From Chitinophaga nivalis (GTDB lineage: Bacteria; Bacteroidota; Bacteroidia; Chitinophagales; Chitinophagaceae), in NCBI RefSeq assembly GCF_025989125.1, contig NZ_JAPDNR010000001.1, positions 868,001-932,000 on the forward strand: a DNA stretch of 64,000 nt. Reading direction: 5' to 3'. Position 1 is the first letter of the stretch. The number at the start of each line of letters is the position of its first letter. This document shows positions 43,138-52,198 of this stretch, piece by piece. A model generated the notes under the pieces. It made no database searches and was not told where the DNA came from. It saw nothing but the letters and a program-made list of their open reading frames with translations. The translations under genes were made by a program, and so were the position numbers.

Positions 43138-43190
43138 CAGCGCCGGAAAGCAGGATTAATTTACTGAACCCTGCATCCCGGCGCTGTATT
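43138..43190 (+). terminator. Terminator after gcvT
   Basis: Outer stem CAGCGCCGG / CCGGCGCTG with an inner GCAGG / CCTGC pair, followed by TATTT. About 50 nt past the stop. Confidence 0.65.
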
Positions 43191-43233
43191 TAAAACATCC
43201 CGGCCTGAAATTATTATATTTATTGCCATATCT

Positions 43234-43707
43234 ATGCCTACTATTCATTTAACTACCGTGATCCATGCTCCGCTCGAAAGGGTTTATGACCTGAGCCGGA
43301 GTATCACCCTGCACAAGCGCAGTATGACGCATTTGCAGGAAGACGCCATCAAAGGACGTACGACCGGACTGATATTGCTGAACGAAACAGTTACCTGGCG
43401 GGCAAAGCACCTGGGTAAGATGCGGGAGCTGACCACCAAAATTACGGCGATGCAGCCTTTGGAATTTTTCAGTGATGAAATGACCGCCGGCGATTTTACC
43501 CACCTGAAACATGCACACTATTTCAAAGAAATAGGGAATGGTACTGTAATGATCGATATTATGGATTTTGGCACCCCTTATGGCTGGATGGGACGCGTAT
43601 TTGAAAAGATTTATCTGAATAGGTATATGACAAAACTCCTGCAGCTACGTAATCGTGCGATCAAGGATTATGCAGAGAGCGATAAATGGAGAGTAATCCT
43701 TGAGTAA
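43234..43707 (+). CDS. SRPBCC-family (START-like) protein
   Basis: 157 residues. The N-terminal block IHLTTVIHAPLERVYDLSRSITLHKRSM and LILLNETVTWRAKHLGKMRELTTKI fit the SRPBCC helix-grip fold, a hydrophobic ligand pocket. C-terminal helix IYLNRYMTKLLQLRNRAIKDYAES closes the pocket. Some related proteins are annotated as cell-division inhibitors because of a loose match, which is not a safe basis for a function. It may be cotranscribed with comB 16 nt downstream. Confidence 0.82.
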   Translation: MPTIHLTTVIHAPLERVYDLSRSITLHKRSMTHLQEDAIKGRTTGLILLNETVTWRAKHLGKMRELTTKITAMQPLEFFSDEMTAGDFTHLKHAHYFKEIGNGTVMIDIMDFGTPYGWMGRVFEKIYLNRYMTKLLQLRNRAIKDYAESDKWRVILE

Positions 43708-43723
43708 TGTTTAAAACAACTGA

Positions 43724-44446
43724 ATGACAGCAACTAACAAACCGGGCCTGGAAGTATGCTTATCCCCGGCTTTATTACATTTGTTTGATGTAAAGAACAG
43801 CATTGTAGTGATTATCGATGTGTTGCGCGCTACCTCTACTATTTGTACAGCCTTGTACAATGGCGCCAGCAGGGTAATCCCCGTATCAAGTGTGGAAGAA
43901 TGTGTGCATATCGGCCGTGCCATTGATGGCATTACTGCCGGAGAACGCGATGGTAAAGTAGCGGAAGGACTGGTACACGGTAACTCCCCTTTTGAGTATC
44001 CACGCGACTTCATTGAAAACAAAACACTGGTATTAACTACCACCAACGGCACCAAACTGCTGCACATGGCGAAAGATGCCATCCAGATTATCACCGGCTC
44101 TTTTCCGAATATCAGTGCAGTATGTGATTACCTGATTGCACAGAATAAAAATGTAATACTGGGATGTGCTGCCTGGAAAGACCGGGTGAATATGGAAGAT
44201 ACCCTGTTTGCCGGAGCCGTGGTAAACCGCATCAAAGCGCATTTTGAAGTGAACTGCGATTCTGCTGTACTGGCAGAAAGCATGTACCAGGCTGCTCAGC
44301 CGGACCTGATTGGTTTTATGAAACAGGCTTCGCATTACCGCCGCCTGGCCAATTACGGACTGGAAAAAGATATTGCTTATTGTCTGACACCGGATGGCGC
44401 CAACGTGTTACCGTTGTTTAAAGACGGAGAGCTGATCGCCGGATAA
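43724..44446 (+). CDS. comB: 2-phosphosulfolactate phosphatase family protein (ComB)
   Basis: 240 residues. ComB removes phosphate from 2-phosphosulfolactate in coenzyme M biosynthesis; bacterial members may serve sulfolactate or a related pathway. Marks: VVIIDVLRATSTICTALYNGASRVIPVSSVEEC near 27 (metal-binding Asp), GERDGKVAEGLVHGNSPFEY near 85, LVLTTTNGTKLL near 105, and ILGCAAWKDRVNMEDTLFAGAVV near 140. No other CoM pathway genes are in view, so the exact bacterial role is open. Confidence 0.9.
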   Translation: MTATNKPGLEVCLSPALLHLFDVKNSIVVIIDVLRATSTICTALYNGASRVIPVSSVEECVHIGRAIDGITAGERDGKVAEGLVHGNSPFEYPRDFIENKTLVLTTTNGTKLLHMAKDAIQIITGSFPNISAVCDYLIAQNKNVILGCAAWKDRVNMEDTLFAGAVVNRIKAHFEVNCDSAVLAESMYQAAQPDLIGFMKQASHYRRLANYGLEKDIAYCLTPDGANVLPLFKDGELIAG

Positions 44447-44465
44447 ACCGGATATCATCTCCCTA

Positions 44466-44515
44466 AAAAAATGTCTTACACCGGATGATATATCATCCGG
44501 TGTAAGACATTTTTT
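44466..44515. terminator. 50-bp perfect palindromic bidirectional terminator
   Basis: A perfect palindrome centred at 44490/44491, with 25-bp arms ending in A-run and T-run (AAAAAATGTCTTAC.. / ..GTAAGACATTTTTT). It serves both comB (plus, 19 nt away) and doxX-like (minus, 4 nt away). Confidence 0.9.
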
Positions 44516-44519
44516 ATTT

Positions 44520-44909
44520 TCAGGCTTTGACAGGAGCCACCTTGCCTTCGCCGATGATGAAATACAGGGATACAATGCCCATCGCCAGCGGATAGGATAT
44601 TTCCGCGAAAGGTGCACCGCTGGTAATTTTAAATGCTGTGGCTACTACCATGGTCATCAGCAACGCCAATGCTGCCGGACGTACCAGCAAACCGGTGACC
44701 AGTGCAATACCTCCCAGCAGTTCTGTCAGCGATGCCAGGAACCCCCAGAAGGCCGGCCAGACAGTGATACCGAATGTTTGCAGGGTACCACCCAGGAATG
44801 CCCATGTAGCGGGGCCTCCCGCCAGTTTCATGATACCAAAGATGATAAATAATACGCCAATGCCTATACGTAATACTAAAGTAGCTGTGGTTTGATTGTT
44901 ATTTTTCAT
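44520..44909 (-). CDS. DoxX-family membrane protein
   Basis: 129 residues from the ATG at 44909 (MKNNNQTTATLVLRIGIGVLFI). Four hydrophobic segments: LVLRIGIGVLFIIFGIMKLAGG, WPAFWGFLASLTELLGGIALVTGLL, AALALLMTMVVATAFKI and YPLAMGIVSLYFIIG. The FGIMKLAGGP and ELLGGIALVTG blocks are typical of DoxX/DoxD-like proteins, which act in respiratory or redox membrane chemistry. A longer frame up to 45077 would cross the promoter and is rejected. The stop sits 4 nt beyond the terminator palindrome. Confidence 0.88.
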   Translation of the reverse strand: MKNNNQTTATLVLRIGIGVLFIIFGIMKLAGGPATWAFLGGTLQTFGITVWPAFWGFLASLTELLGGIALVTGLLVRPAALALLMTMVVATAFKITSGAPFAEISYPLAMGIVSLYFIIGEGKVAPVKA

Positions 44910-44927
44910 ATTGTGTGTTTGATAGCG

Positions 44928-44935
44928 CAAAATTA
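44928..44935 (-). promoter_or_regulatory. -7 element (TAATTTTG) for the DoxX gene
   Basis: Minus strand TAATTTTG fits TAnnTTTG and predicts a start about 12 nt before the ATG at 44909, which agrees with the chosen start. Confidence 0.5.
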
Positions 44936-44988
44936 GTATCGGCCAGGGATACTGCCGATGGATAAAAAGTTGTTTGTGTTGTACATTT

Positions 44989-45879
44989 TTACACTTGTTG
45001 CTCCTGCTCCCGGAATTGTTGCGGAGAAAGGCCGGCGTTTTTCTTGAAGAAGCGCGTGAAGTAAGCGGGATCTTCAAACCCGATGCGATAGCCTACCTCT
45101 TTGATGCTCAGGTCATGCAGGAACAATAGCCGCCGGGCCTCCAGCAGCAGGCGGTCCCGGATAAATACGCCGGCAGTTTTACCGGTTAGTTTACGGGAAA
45201 GGGCATTGAGTTGCCGTGGGGTGATAAACAATTTGGCGGCGTAGTCCTGTACTTCATGAAGTGTGGTGAAATGCGTTTCCAGCAATTGTTTGAACTCCCG
45301 GAACTGCGATTGCTGCCAGCCGGGTTGCAGGTGTGTTTCCTCTAACTGCTGCCGGCGTATGCGGAGAATCTCCATCAGTATAACACGGATATACGAAAAC
45401 AGGATATCCGGATTATCGGCGGTCGTGTGGTTGTATTCTTCCAGGGCTACTTCCAGCAGGGTGGATAGCCGGTTGTATTCTGCTGGCTGCAGGCTGATAA
45501 CCGGATATGCCTGGAGGTTATCGAACAGAAAATGGGCGTAGAGCTGACTGTCGGGATCGTTGCCGCTGCTGAAAAAGGCAGCATTAAACTTAATGGAGTA
45601 GCCATCAGCGCCTTTTTCCCGCCGCAGTTCATGTACCTGTTCGGGAGACAATAAAAATACAGCGGACCCTTTAAATGGATAAGGGGTGAAGTCCACGAAA
45701 TGAATGCCTTCATTTTCCCGGACCAGGGTGATTTCGTAATATTCGTGTCTGTGTGGGTATTGCCGGGGTAATATCCGGCCCCGGTCATTGGATTTCGCGA
45801 TTAAAACGTCTGACAGTTTCGGTAGTTGCACCGAAACGCCATCCGTAATTTTGTGTGACTGGATACGTTTTTGCTGCAT
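44989..45879 (-). CDS. AraC-family transcriptional regulator with cupin sensor
   Basis: 296 residues from the ATG at 45879. N-terminal cupin: PRQYPHRHEYYEITLVRENEGIHFVDF and GSAVFLLSPEQVHELRR (about 40-90). C-terminal AraC domain: LEEVQDYAAKLFITPRQLNALSRKLTGKTAGVFI and IKEVGYRIGFEDPAYFTRFFKKNAGLSPQQFR (about 205-290). It is divergent from the MBL-fold gene and 79 nt ahead of the DoxX gene, so it may control one or both. A -7 element ends only three bases upstream of this ATG. Confidence 0.9.
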   Translation of the reverse strand: MQQKRIQSHKITDGVSVQLPKLSDVLIAKSNDRGRILPRQYPHRHEYYEITLVRENEGIHFVDFTPYPFKGSAVFLLSPEQVHELRREKGADGYSIKFNAAFFSSGNDPDSQLYAHFLFDNLQAYPVISLQPAEYNRLSTLLEVALEEYNHTTADNPDILFSYIRVILMEILRIRRQQLEETHLQPGWQQSQFREFKQLLETHFTTLHEVQDYAAKLFITPRQLNALSRKLTGKTAGVFIRDRLLLEARRLLFLHDLSIKEVGYRIGFEDPAYFTRFFKKNAGLSPQQFREQEQQV

Positions 45880-45882
45880 GCA

Positions 45883-45890
45883 CAAATGTA
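45883..45890 (-). promoter_or_regulatory. -7 element (TACATTTG) at the AraC start
   Basis: Minus strand TACATTTG exactly fits the consensus. The start site would be at or just after the ATG at 45879, so either the mRNA is leaderless or translation begins at a later GTG (VQLPKLSD, near residue 17). Confidence 0.45.
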
Positions 45891-45963
45891 CAAGTAATTC
45901 TGCAGTATATCCATTGCGCAAAGGCCGGCAGCAGCGGACCTTTGTGTGCTGAAATCAATAATT

Positions 45964-46884
45964 ATGTCTACCGATAACAGCAGAAGAAACTGGCTTAAAC
46001 AAAGTGGTCTGGCAGCAATGGGACTGCCTCTTTTATTCGGAAATCCATCTATTTTAGCGGAGCATACCTCCACCCATAAAACCGGATCTATGAAACACTA
46101 TCTGTGTACTACCTGCGGGATACAGTACAATGCATCTGAAACGGCACCCGCCCACTGTCCTGTATGTGAAGATGAGCGGCAGTATGTAAACCCGGCCGGA
46201 CAAAGCTGGACAACACTGGAAGCCGTTCAGCAAACACATAGGAACGTGATAGAAATGGTAGCGCCCAATCTGTACGCTATCTATACCACGCCCGAATTTG
46301 CCATCGGCCAGCGGGCGCACTTGCTGATCACGCCCGGTGGAAATATCCTATGGGATTGTGTGGCCAACCTGGACGCCTCTACGATTAATATCATACAACA
46401 CCTGGGGGGTATCAAAGCTATCGCCCTCTCCCACCCGCATTATTTTTCCACCATTGTAGAATGGAGCCATGCATTTGGCCACATACCGGTGTATGTGCAC
46501 CAGCGGGATGCAAAGTGGCTGGGACGGCAGGATGAGGTGATCCGGCTGTGGGACGGCCCGGAGCTGTCGTTATGGGATGGTATTAAGCTGGTACTGTGCG
46601 GCGGTCATTTCGATGGGGCCAATGTGCTGTATACGCCTGCCGGCAAAGGAAGCTTACTGGTAGGAGATGTCATCCAGGTTTCTTCCGACCGGAAAACCGT
46701 GTCTTTTATGTACAGCTATCCCAATAATATTCCGCTGTCATCCAAAGAAATCAACATCCTGTATGCGGCAGTACAACCGCTGGCCTACGATGCGATGTAT
46801 GGCGCTTTTGGAAAATATATTAAAACCGGTGCACATGAGGCGGTGGATTTTTCTGTAAAAAGATACCTGCAACATATTCGCTGA
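45964..46884 (+). CDS. MBL-fold protein with N-terminal zinc ribbon and Tat-type signal
   Basis: 306 residues from ATG 45964 (GTG at 45946 is less likely). A signal with SRRNWLKQSGL resembles a twin-arginine leader. Residues 40-75 carry CTTCGIQYN..HCPVCED, a rubredoxin-like four-Cys zinc or iron ribbon. The rest is a metallo-beta-lactamase fold: AHLLITPGGNILWDC near 120, LSHPHYFSTIVEW near 158 where HxHxDH is changed to HPHYFS, CGGHFDGANVLY and GDVIQVSSD (metal Asp). Substrate unknown. Divergent from the AraC gene. Confidence 0.82.
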   Translation: MSTDNSRRNWLKQSGLAAMGLPLLFGNPSILAEHTSTHKTGSMKHYLCTTCGIQYNASETAPAHCPVCEDERQYVNPAGQSWTTLEAVQQTHRNVIEMVAPNLYAIYTTPEFAIGQRAHLLITPGGNILWDCVANLDASTINIIQHLGGIKAIALSHPHYFSTIVEWSHAFGHIPVYVHQRDAKWLGRQDEVIRLWDGPELSLWDGIKLVLCGGHFDGANVLYTPAGKGSLLVGDVIQVSSDRKTVSFMYSYPNNIPLSSKEINILYAAVQPLAYDAMYGAFGKYIKTGAHEAVDFSVKRYLQHIR

Positions 46885-47037
46885 ATCGATTTAAATGATT
46901 GATAAACAAAGCGCTATATTCTTAATAAATTATTTTTAAAAATATGTTTTAGCGTGGGGTACTTTCAGCCATGGGACACGAAGGACGGAACCTTGGTACT
47001 TCATTTATCAGGTGTTCTGAATTAGAGATTTTCTGCT

Positions 47038-47045
47038 TACTTTTG
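47038..47045 (+). promoter_or_regulatory. -7 element (TACTTTTG) for the SNF2 helicase gene
   Basis: Exact TAnnTTTG match in a 246-bp gap (46885-47130); predicted leader about 80 nt. The -33 element is weak. No other feature is seen in this gap. Confidence 0.5.
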
Positions 47046-47130
47046 TGGATTGCCTTTTTATCAGCTGTTAAAGTTTTTTGATATATTAGTAACCCTTTGT
47101 TGATAATAAAAGCAGGCAACAACGTATAGT

Positions 47131-50100
47131 ATGTCGCTACCCCATTTGCTAAAATATGTTTACAACAACGGCACTGATGAAGTGATCCGCAGGGGGAAGC
47201 GTATATTTTCTGCCGGGGGTGTTGAACTCATTGAGGCAGACCCGGTACTGAAATCAGCTACCTTCCGCGTAAAGAGCGACACACATGCCAATTATTACCG
47301 TGTTTCCATCAATAAGTATGGAGAAACTACGGGCATGTCTATCCGCTGCCAGTGTCCTTACAACCTGGGAGATATTTGCAGACATGAGGCTGCCGCATTG
47401 TTTCAGCTGCAGGAGATGCTGGATAAGAACCATTTTGAGAGCTTTGATACACAGTTTGATCAGCAGCACACGCTGATTAAAATGAAATCTATTGACCTTA
47501 AAACCATAAAGCTGCTTACTTCCGGTATGATCTTTTCCAAAGCGGAAGAGATAGCCAAAAAACATACGGCCAAGGTAAAACAGGCAAAAGACGAAAAAGT
47601 AGAAGCTGTCCTGAAGCTGGAAGGCAAAGAATATCCCCTCATTATTCAACGCAATGAGGAACGTTTTTTTGATACCCATTGCACCTGTGATGAAACAGAA
47701 CATGCGCTTTGTGTACATAAAACCGCTCTTTTTCTGCAGCTCCTGCATGAACACGGCGCTTTCTATTTCGATTCACTGCGTAACTGGGATAAAGAGAAAA
47801 ACAAACTCCTCTCCCTGTATGGTTACTCGCTTTCCGATGATCTGAACGGAAAATTTGCCTTTTCCTATATGGATGGTAAACCTTTCCTGCGGGTACTGGA
47901 TCCTTCGATCAAACGCGTGGATGGCGCTACTGCCGGCCGTCAGCCGGTGACTGCCCCGCCTCCGCCGGAAGAAACCATTACGGTTACCCAGCGACTGGCC
48001 GCCGTTTTTAACGCCAATGAATCGCTGTACCCTTATTTCAAAATCGACCTGGTAAGCGGAGAAGTGAATGAAGAGCAAAATGCCTTTGTATCACTGGCCA
48101 GCAAACTGGATCTGACTAAATACATCGATTTTTATCAGTATAAAGAGAAAGACCGGGAACTGATAGCGCCTATACGAAAATTACAAGGCGCCGAAGTGAG
48201 TAAATACCTCAGTAAAAACTCACCGTTCGCGGGCATCTGGGAGAATATCACGCATGAAAATGCGGAAGAACTGCCAACGGAAACGAAGGAACTCATGCTG
48301 GAGTACCTGCATCCCAAGCTGGCCAAGATTTTCCCGCAGCTGGCCGAACACGGATTGGTATTTACCCTGCCCAACCGGCAACCGTTCAAAACCAAACAAC
48401 TGCAGTTGCTGCAGATTGGTGCGGAACGCTTGAAACTGATTATTAAAACCACTACCGGCAATACCCATGTGGACATTAACTGCTATGTTTCCATCGAAGG
48501 AGAAGAAGTAAATGTATCGCAGAATGAATGGGAAAGCCCGTTATTGTTCCTGTATCAGCAGGTGCTTTATTTGTTTGAAAGTCCGCAGGATGCCCTGCAT
48601 GTGGAACTGTTCAGGCAAAACGGAAAACTGCGTATCCCCAACAAGGAATGGCCGGTATACCTGAAAGATTATTTACTGCCTTTAAGCAGGCAATACGATA
48701 TCGCCTTTGATAAAGGGCTGCTGGCGGAAGTAGATGACATTATTCCGGAAAACAGGGTATACCTGAAAGAACTGGGAGAAACCTTCATCATACAGCCAGG
48801 ATTTGCTTACCGTGGTCAGGAAGTAGAATGGAATGAAGAAAGCAGGATCACGGTACAGGAAGGGAATAAAGTGCTGATCATCCACAGAAATAAAGCAGCA
48901 GAAGAGGAGTTTGTCAATAAACTCCGTACCCTGCACACGAATTTCGCGCAGCACGATAACCACAACTATTTTTATCTGCGCGCCAAGGAAGCTTTGAAGA
49001 ACAACTGGTTCTTCCTCTTCTTTGATGCCCTGAAAGAAATGGATGTGCGGATCTTCGGCTTTGAATCGCTGCGCAACTTCAAGTTCAGCTCTCACAAGCC
49101 GGTGACCAACCTGCAGATCAGCTCCGGTATCGATTGGTTTGATGCCCAGATAGAAGTGTTGTATGGCGATCAGAAGGTAAGCATCAAGGATATCAAACAC
49201 GCGCTGGCCAATAAACAGAACTACGTGCAACTGGCAGATGGCTCTCTGGGCCTGCTGCCGGAAGAATGGCTGCGTAAATATTCCCTGCTGTTTAAAGTAG
49301 GTGAAGAAAAAGAAAAAGGGCTGAAACTCAGCAAATACAACTTCAGCGTTATCGATGAATTATATGAATTTATTGATGATGAAGCAGTCGTACTGGAGCT
49401 GGAACAAAAGCGCCGGAAATTGCTGCAGTTTGATGAGATCCGGAACATTGCCCTGCCACATAACCTGCAGGCAACCCTGCGTCCTTATCAGGAAAGTGGT
49501 TTCCAGTGGCTGAACTACCTCGATGATATCAAATGGGGTGGTATCCTGGCAGATGATATGGGTTTGGGTAAAACCATCCAGGCGCTCACTTTCATACAGT
49601 ATTATAAAAACAAGAATGAAGGAAAATGTATGGCGCTCGTTGTGTGCCCTACTACCCTGATCTATAACTGGGAAAATGAGATCCGCAAGTTTACACCGGA
49701 TATCAGACACCATATTCATCATGGGCCGGCCCGTCTGAAAAACTCAGAAGAGCTGGCGAAATTTGATGCCATCGTTACCACCTACGGCACCTTGCGCAGC
49801 GACATCCAGTTGCTGATGAAGCTGGAGTTTGACTATGTGATCCTGGATGAATCCCAGGCCATTAAAAACCCGCAATCCAAGGTAACGAAAGCTGCACAGC
49901 TGCTGAATACCAAAAACAGGCTGGCACTGAGTGGTACGCCCATGCAGAACAATACTTTTGATATTTATGCGCAGATGAACTTCCTGAATCCGGGAATGTT
50001 GGGTAGCGTGGACTTTTTCAGAAATGAATTTGCCACCCCTATCGATAAATTCCAGGATGAAGAAAGAAAAGAACACCTGCGTAAACTGATCTATCCGTTT

Positions 50101-50868
50101 ATCCTGCGCCGTACCAAAGAACAGGTGGCCAAAGATTTACCGGATAAAATAGAAACCGTTATCTTCTGTGAGATGGATGCGGAACAGCGGCATATTTATG
50201 ATGCCTACCGTAATACCTATCGCTCCAAGATCCTGGGTGTTATTGAAGATCAGGGTATGGAGCGCTCTCAGCTCACTATCTTGCAGGGCCTCATGAAGCT
50301 GCGCCAGATCTGCGATTCTCCGGCGATACTCAATGATACGGAACAATACCCCAATCATTCTGTAAAGCTGCATGAACTCACCCGTGAAATTGCGGAAAAC
50401 ATCGGCCACCATAAGGTGCTGGTATTCTCCCAGTTCCTGGGCATGCTGGGATTGATTCGTGATCGCCTGCAACACATGAAGATTCCGTATGAATATTTTG
50501 ATGGCAGCACTTCCACGATGGACCGTGAAAAAGCCATTCAGAATTTCCAGAATAATGATGAGTGCCGGGTATTCCTGATTTCATTGAAAGCAGGGGGCGT
50601 CGGCTTGAACCTCACCGCTGCAGATTATGTATACATTGTAGATCCATGGTGGAATCCGGCGGTAGAACAACAGGCGATTGACCGTACACACCGTATCGGA
50701 CAAACGAAGAATATCTTCGCATACCGGATGATCTGTAAAGATACTGTGGAAGAAAAAATTCTGCAGTTGCAGGAAAGAAAGAAATCACTGGTGAAAGAAA
50801 TCATTTCCGATGACAGTGGCTTTGTGAAGAAGCTGACAAAAGAAGATGTATTGTATCTCTTTAGTTAG
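47131..50868 (+). CDS. SNF2-family ATP-dependent helicase with two SWIM zinc fingers
   Basis: 1245 residues. Two SWIM-type CxCx(n)CxH fingers are visible, near 71 (CQCPYNLGDICRHEAAALF) and near 184 (CTCDETEHALCVHKTA). A middle region of unknown fold follows. The SNF2 motor occupies 780-1235: motif I DDMGLGKTIQAL near 808, DESQAIKNP (DEAH-like) near 907, SGTPMQNN near 936, and motif VI QQAIDRTHRIGQTKN near 1182. It remodels DNA-protein complexes, probably in repair or stress, as no restriction or phage-defence partner is seen beside it. Confidence 0.93.
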   Translation: MSLPHLLKYVYNNGTDEVIRRGKRIFSAGGVELIEADPVLKSATFRVKSDTHANYYRVSINKYGETTGMSIRCQCPYNLGDICRHEAAALFQLQEMLDKNHFESFDTQFDQQHTLIKMKSIDLKTIKLLTSGMIFSKAEEIAKKHTAKVKQAKDEKVEAVLKLEGKEYPLIIQRNEERFFDTHCTCDETEHALCVHKTALFLQLLHEHGAFYFDSLRNWDKEKNKLLSLYGYSLSDDLNGKFAFSYMDGKPFLRVLDPSIKRVDGATAGRQPVTAPPPPEETITVTQRLAAVFNANESLYPYFKIDLVSGEVNEEQNAFVSLASKLDLTKYIDFYQYKEKDRELIAPIRKLQGAEVSKYLSKNSPFAGIWENITHENAEELPTETKELMLEYLHPKLAKIFPQLAEHGLVFTLPNRQPFKTKQLQLLQIGAERLKLIIKTTTGNTHVDINCYVSIEGEEVNVSQNEWESPLLFLYQQVLYLFESPQDALHVELFRQNGKLRIPNKEWPVYLKDYLLPLSRQYDIAFDKGLLAEVDDIIPENRVYLKELGETFIIQPGFAYRGQEVEWNEESRITVQEGNKVLIIHRNKAAEEEFVNKLRTLHTNFAQHDNHNYFYLRAKEALKNNWFFLFFDALKEMDVRIFGFESLRNFKFSSHKPVTNLQISSGIDWFDAQIEVLYGDQKVSIKDIKHALANKQNYVQLADGSLGLLPEEWLRKYSLLFKVGEEKEKGLKLSKYNFSVIDELYEFIDDEAVVLELEQKRRKLLQFDEIRNIALPHNLQATLRPYQESGFQWLNYLDDIKWGGILADDMGLGKTIQALTFIQYYKNKNEGKCMALVVCPTTLIYNWENEIRKFTPDIRHHIHHGPARLKNSEELAKFDAIVTTYGTLRSDIQLLMKLEFDYVILDESQAIKNPQSKVTKAAQLLNTKNRLALSGTPMQNNTFDIYAQMNFLNPGMLGSVDFFRNEFATPIDKFQDEERKEHLRKLIYPFILRRTKEQVAKDLPDKIETVIFCEMDAEQRHIYDAYRNTYRSKILGVIEDQGMERSQLTILQGLMKLRQICDSPAILNDTEQYPNHSVKLHELTREIAENIGHHKVLVFSQFLGMLGLIRDRLQHMKIPYEYFDGSTSTMDREKAIQNFQNNDECRVFLISLKAGGVGLNLTAADYVYIVDPWWNPAVEQQAIDRTHRIGQTKNIFAYRMICKDTVEEKILQLQERKKSLVKEIISDDSGFVKKLTKEDVLYLFS

Positions 50869-50887
50869 AGAGGATATAAAAAAGGAA

Positions 50888-50922
50888 TGCCGTATCCGGG
50901 TTACTGGATACGGTATTTTTTT
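50888..50922 (+). terminator. Terminator after the helicase gene
   Basis: Ten-bp stem (TGCCGTATCC / GGATACGGTA), 8-nt loop, then TTTTTTT. Confidence 0.9.
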
Positions 50923-51022
50923 GTTCAACTTTTCGAGATTTATTTTTATATAATATGAAATGCGTTGTAATATATTAGTCTATATATTGTGCATTCATTT
51001 TATCCAAAAATATCTCTTACCT

Positions 51023-52198
51023 ATGAAGTTGAATGGATTCAACAAAGTCCTGGCGGGCGCCGGGCTGGTAATTGTCATGGCGGGCTGCTCGTCTAAAAAA
51101 GACAATGTAACTGTTACAGAACCTACTACTGTAGAACAAGACAAGAAAAGCATCACTGACACCAGAAATCTGCTGTTTAACTGTGTGAAGAACATCAAAG
51201 ACGGACAACTGATCCAATCTTTGATCAACACGGCCGGTTTAAAGAACGGTGACTTCGGAAATGAAGACTGGCTGAACAGCATTACGGATGCGCTGGACGT
51301 GTCCTTTAATTACTTTGAACTGGAAGAAGGCGGCCGTTTTAATTATGCCCGGTTTGCTGGTAACTATAACTGGGACGCCGCTACGAAAAAGTTTATCAAA
51401 ACAGCCGCTGCTGACATCACCGTTAGTTTTCCATCTTCCCCTACCGGCACTACAAATAACTATGTAGTGAAAATGTCGACCTACAAAGACGGTAAGTACC
51501 AGGTGAATATGAAGGATGTATACCTGCCTACTGCAGTGAAAGCCACCTGCACCAAAGACGGGCAAACCATCCTGTCGCTCGACCTGGCAGCTGTGTTCAG
51601 CAATGGTAGTTTCCCCATTCCGCAAAGTATTGTGCTGAACCTCGGTCTGATGCCACACAACTACCTGATTAAAGTAAACAAGATTACCAACACCCAGTTT
51701 AATGTGGTTACAGAACTGCAATCCGGTTCTGATTGTGTAACTGCACTGAATGCGAAAGTTACTTTCGCCAACGAAGACTATAATAACCTGGAACTGTCAG
51801 AAGACCTGCAGGCGGTAGAAGGCACGATCAGCAAAGGTGATTTATCGCTGCAAGGTTCCTGGAATGCTGCTGCTTACTATAAATTATCCGGTCATAAAGC
51901 AGAAGATATCAACGGTACTTTCGCCCTGAATACCTTTTCCAAAGAACAGAAAATTGGTGAATTGAAACTGAAAAATATCAATAACCACAATGAACTGGTG
52001 ATCTTCTATAAAGACCAGACATCAGAGGCGTTTAATGTTTATACAGATCCTTTTATAGCAGATCTTAAAACAATGCTGAAACCTTATTTCGGTTCAGATA
52101 TAGAAAACTGGTTCGAGCGTACTGCCCAATCCAATGGCAGTTTCTCCAAAAAAATCACCCGACTTAAAACCAGGCTGAGTGAGTGGATCAATAAATAA
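51023..52198 (+). CDS. Outer-membrane lipoprotein of unknown function
   Basis: 391 residues from the ATG at 51023; the frame upstream to 50960 has no signal. Lipobox AGCSS puts the Cys at about 22. The body is rich in beta-strand patterns with DGKYQVNMKDVYLPTAVK and NHNELVIFYKDQT, but I recognise no family. Its stop overlaps the start of the next gene by 20 nt, so the two are translationally coupled and likely act together at the outer membrane. Confidence 0.7.
   Translation: MKLNGFNKVLAGAGLVIVMAGCSSKKDNVTVTEPTTVEQDKKSITDTRNLLFNCVKNIKDGQLIQSLINTAGLKNGDFGNEDWLNSITDALDVSFNYFELEEGGRFNYARFAGNYNWDAATKKFIKTAAADITVSFPSSPTGTTNNYVVKMSTYKDGKYQVNMKDVYLPTAVKATCTKDGQTILSLDLAAVFSNGSFPIPQSIVLNLGLMPHNYLIKVNKITNTQFNVVTELQSGSDCVTALNAKVTFANEDYNNLELSEDLQAVEGTISKGDLSLQGSWNAAAYYKLSGHKAEDINGTFALNTFSKEQKIGELKLKNINNHNELVIFYKDQTSEAFNVYTDPFIADLKTMLKPYFGSDIENWFERTAQSNGSFSKKITRLKTRLSEWINK

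Noticed and set aside
44910..45077. Long N-terminal extension of the DoxX protein
   Set aside because: Crosses its promoter and overlaps the AraC gene; extension is not DoxX-like.
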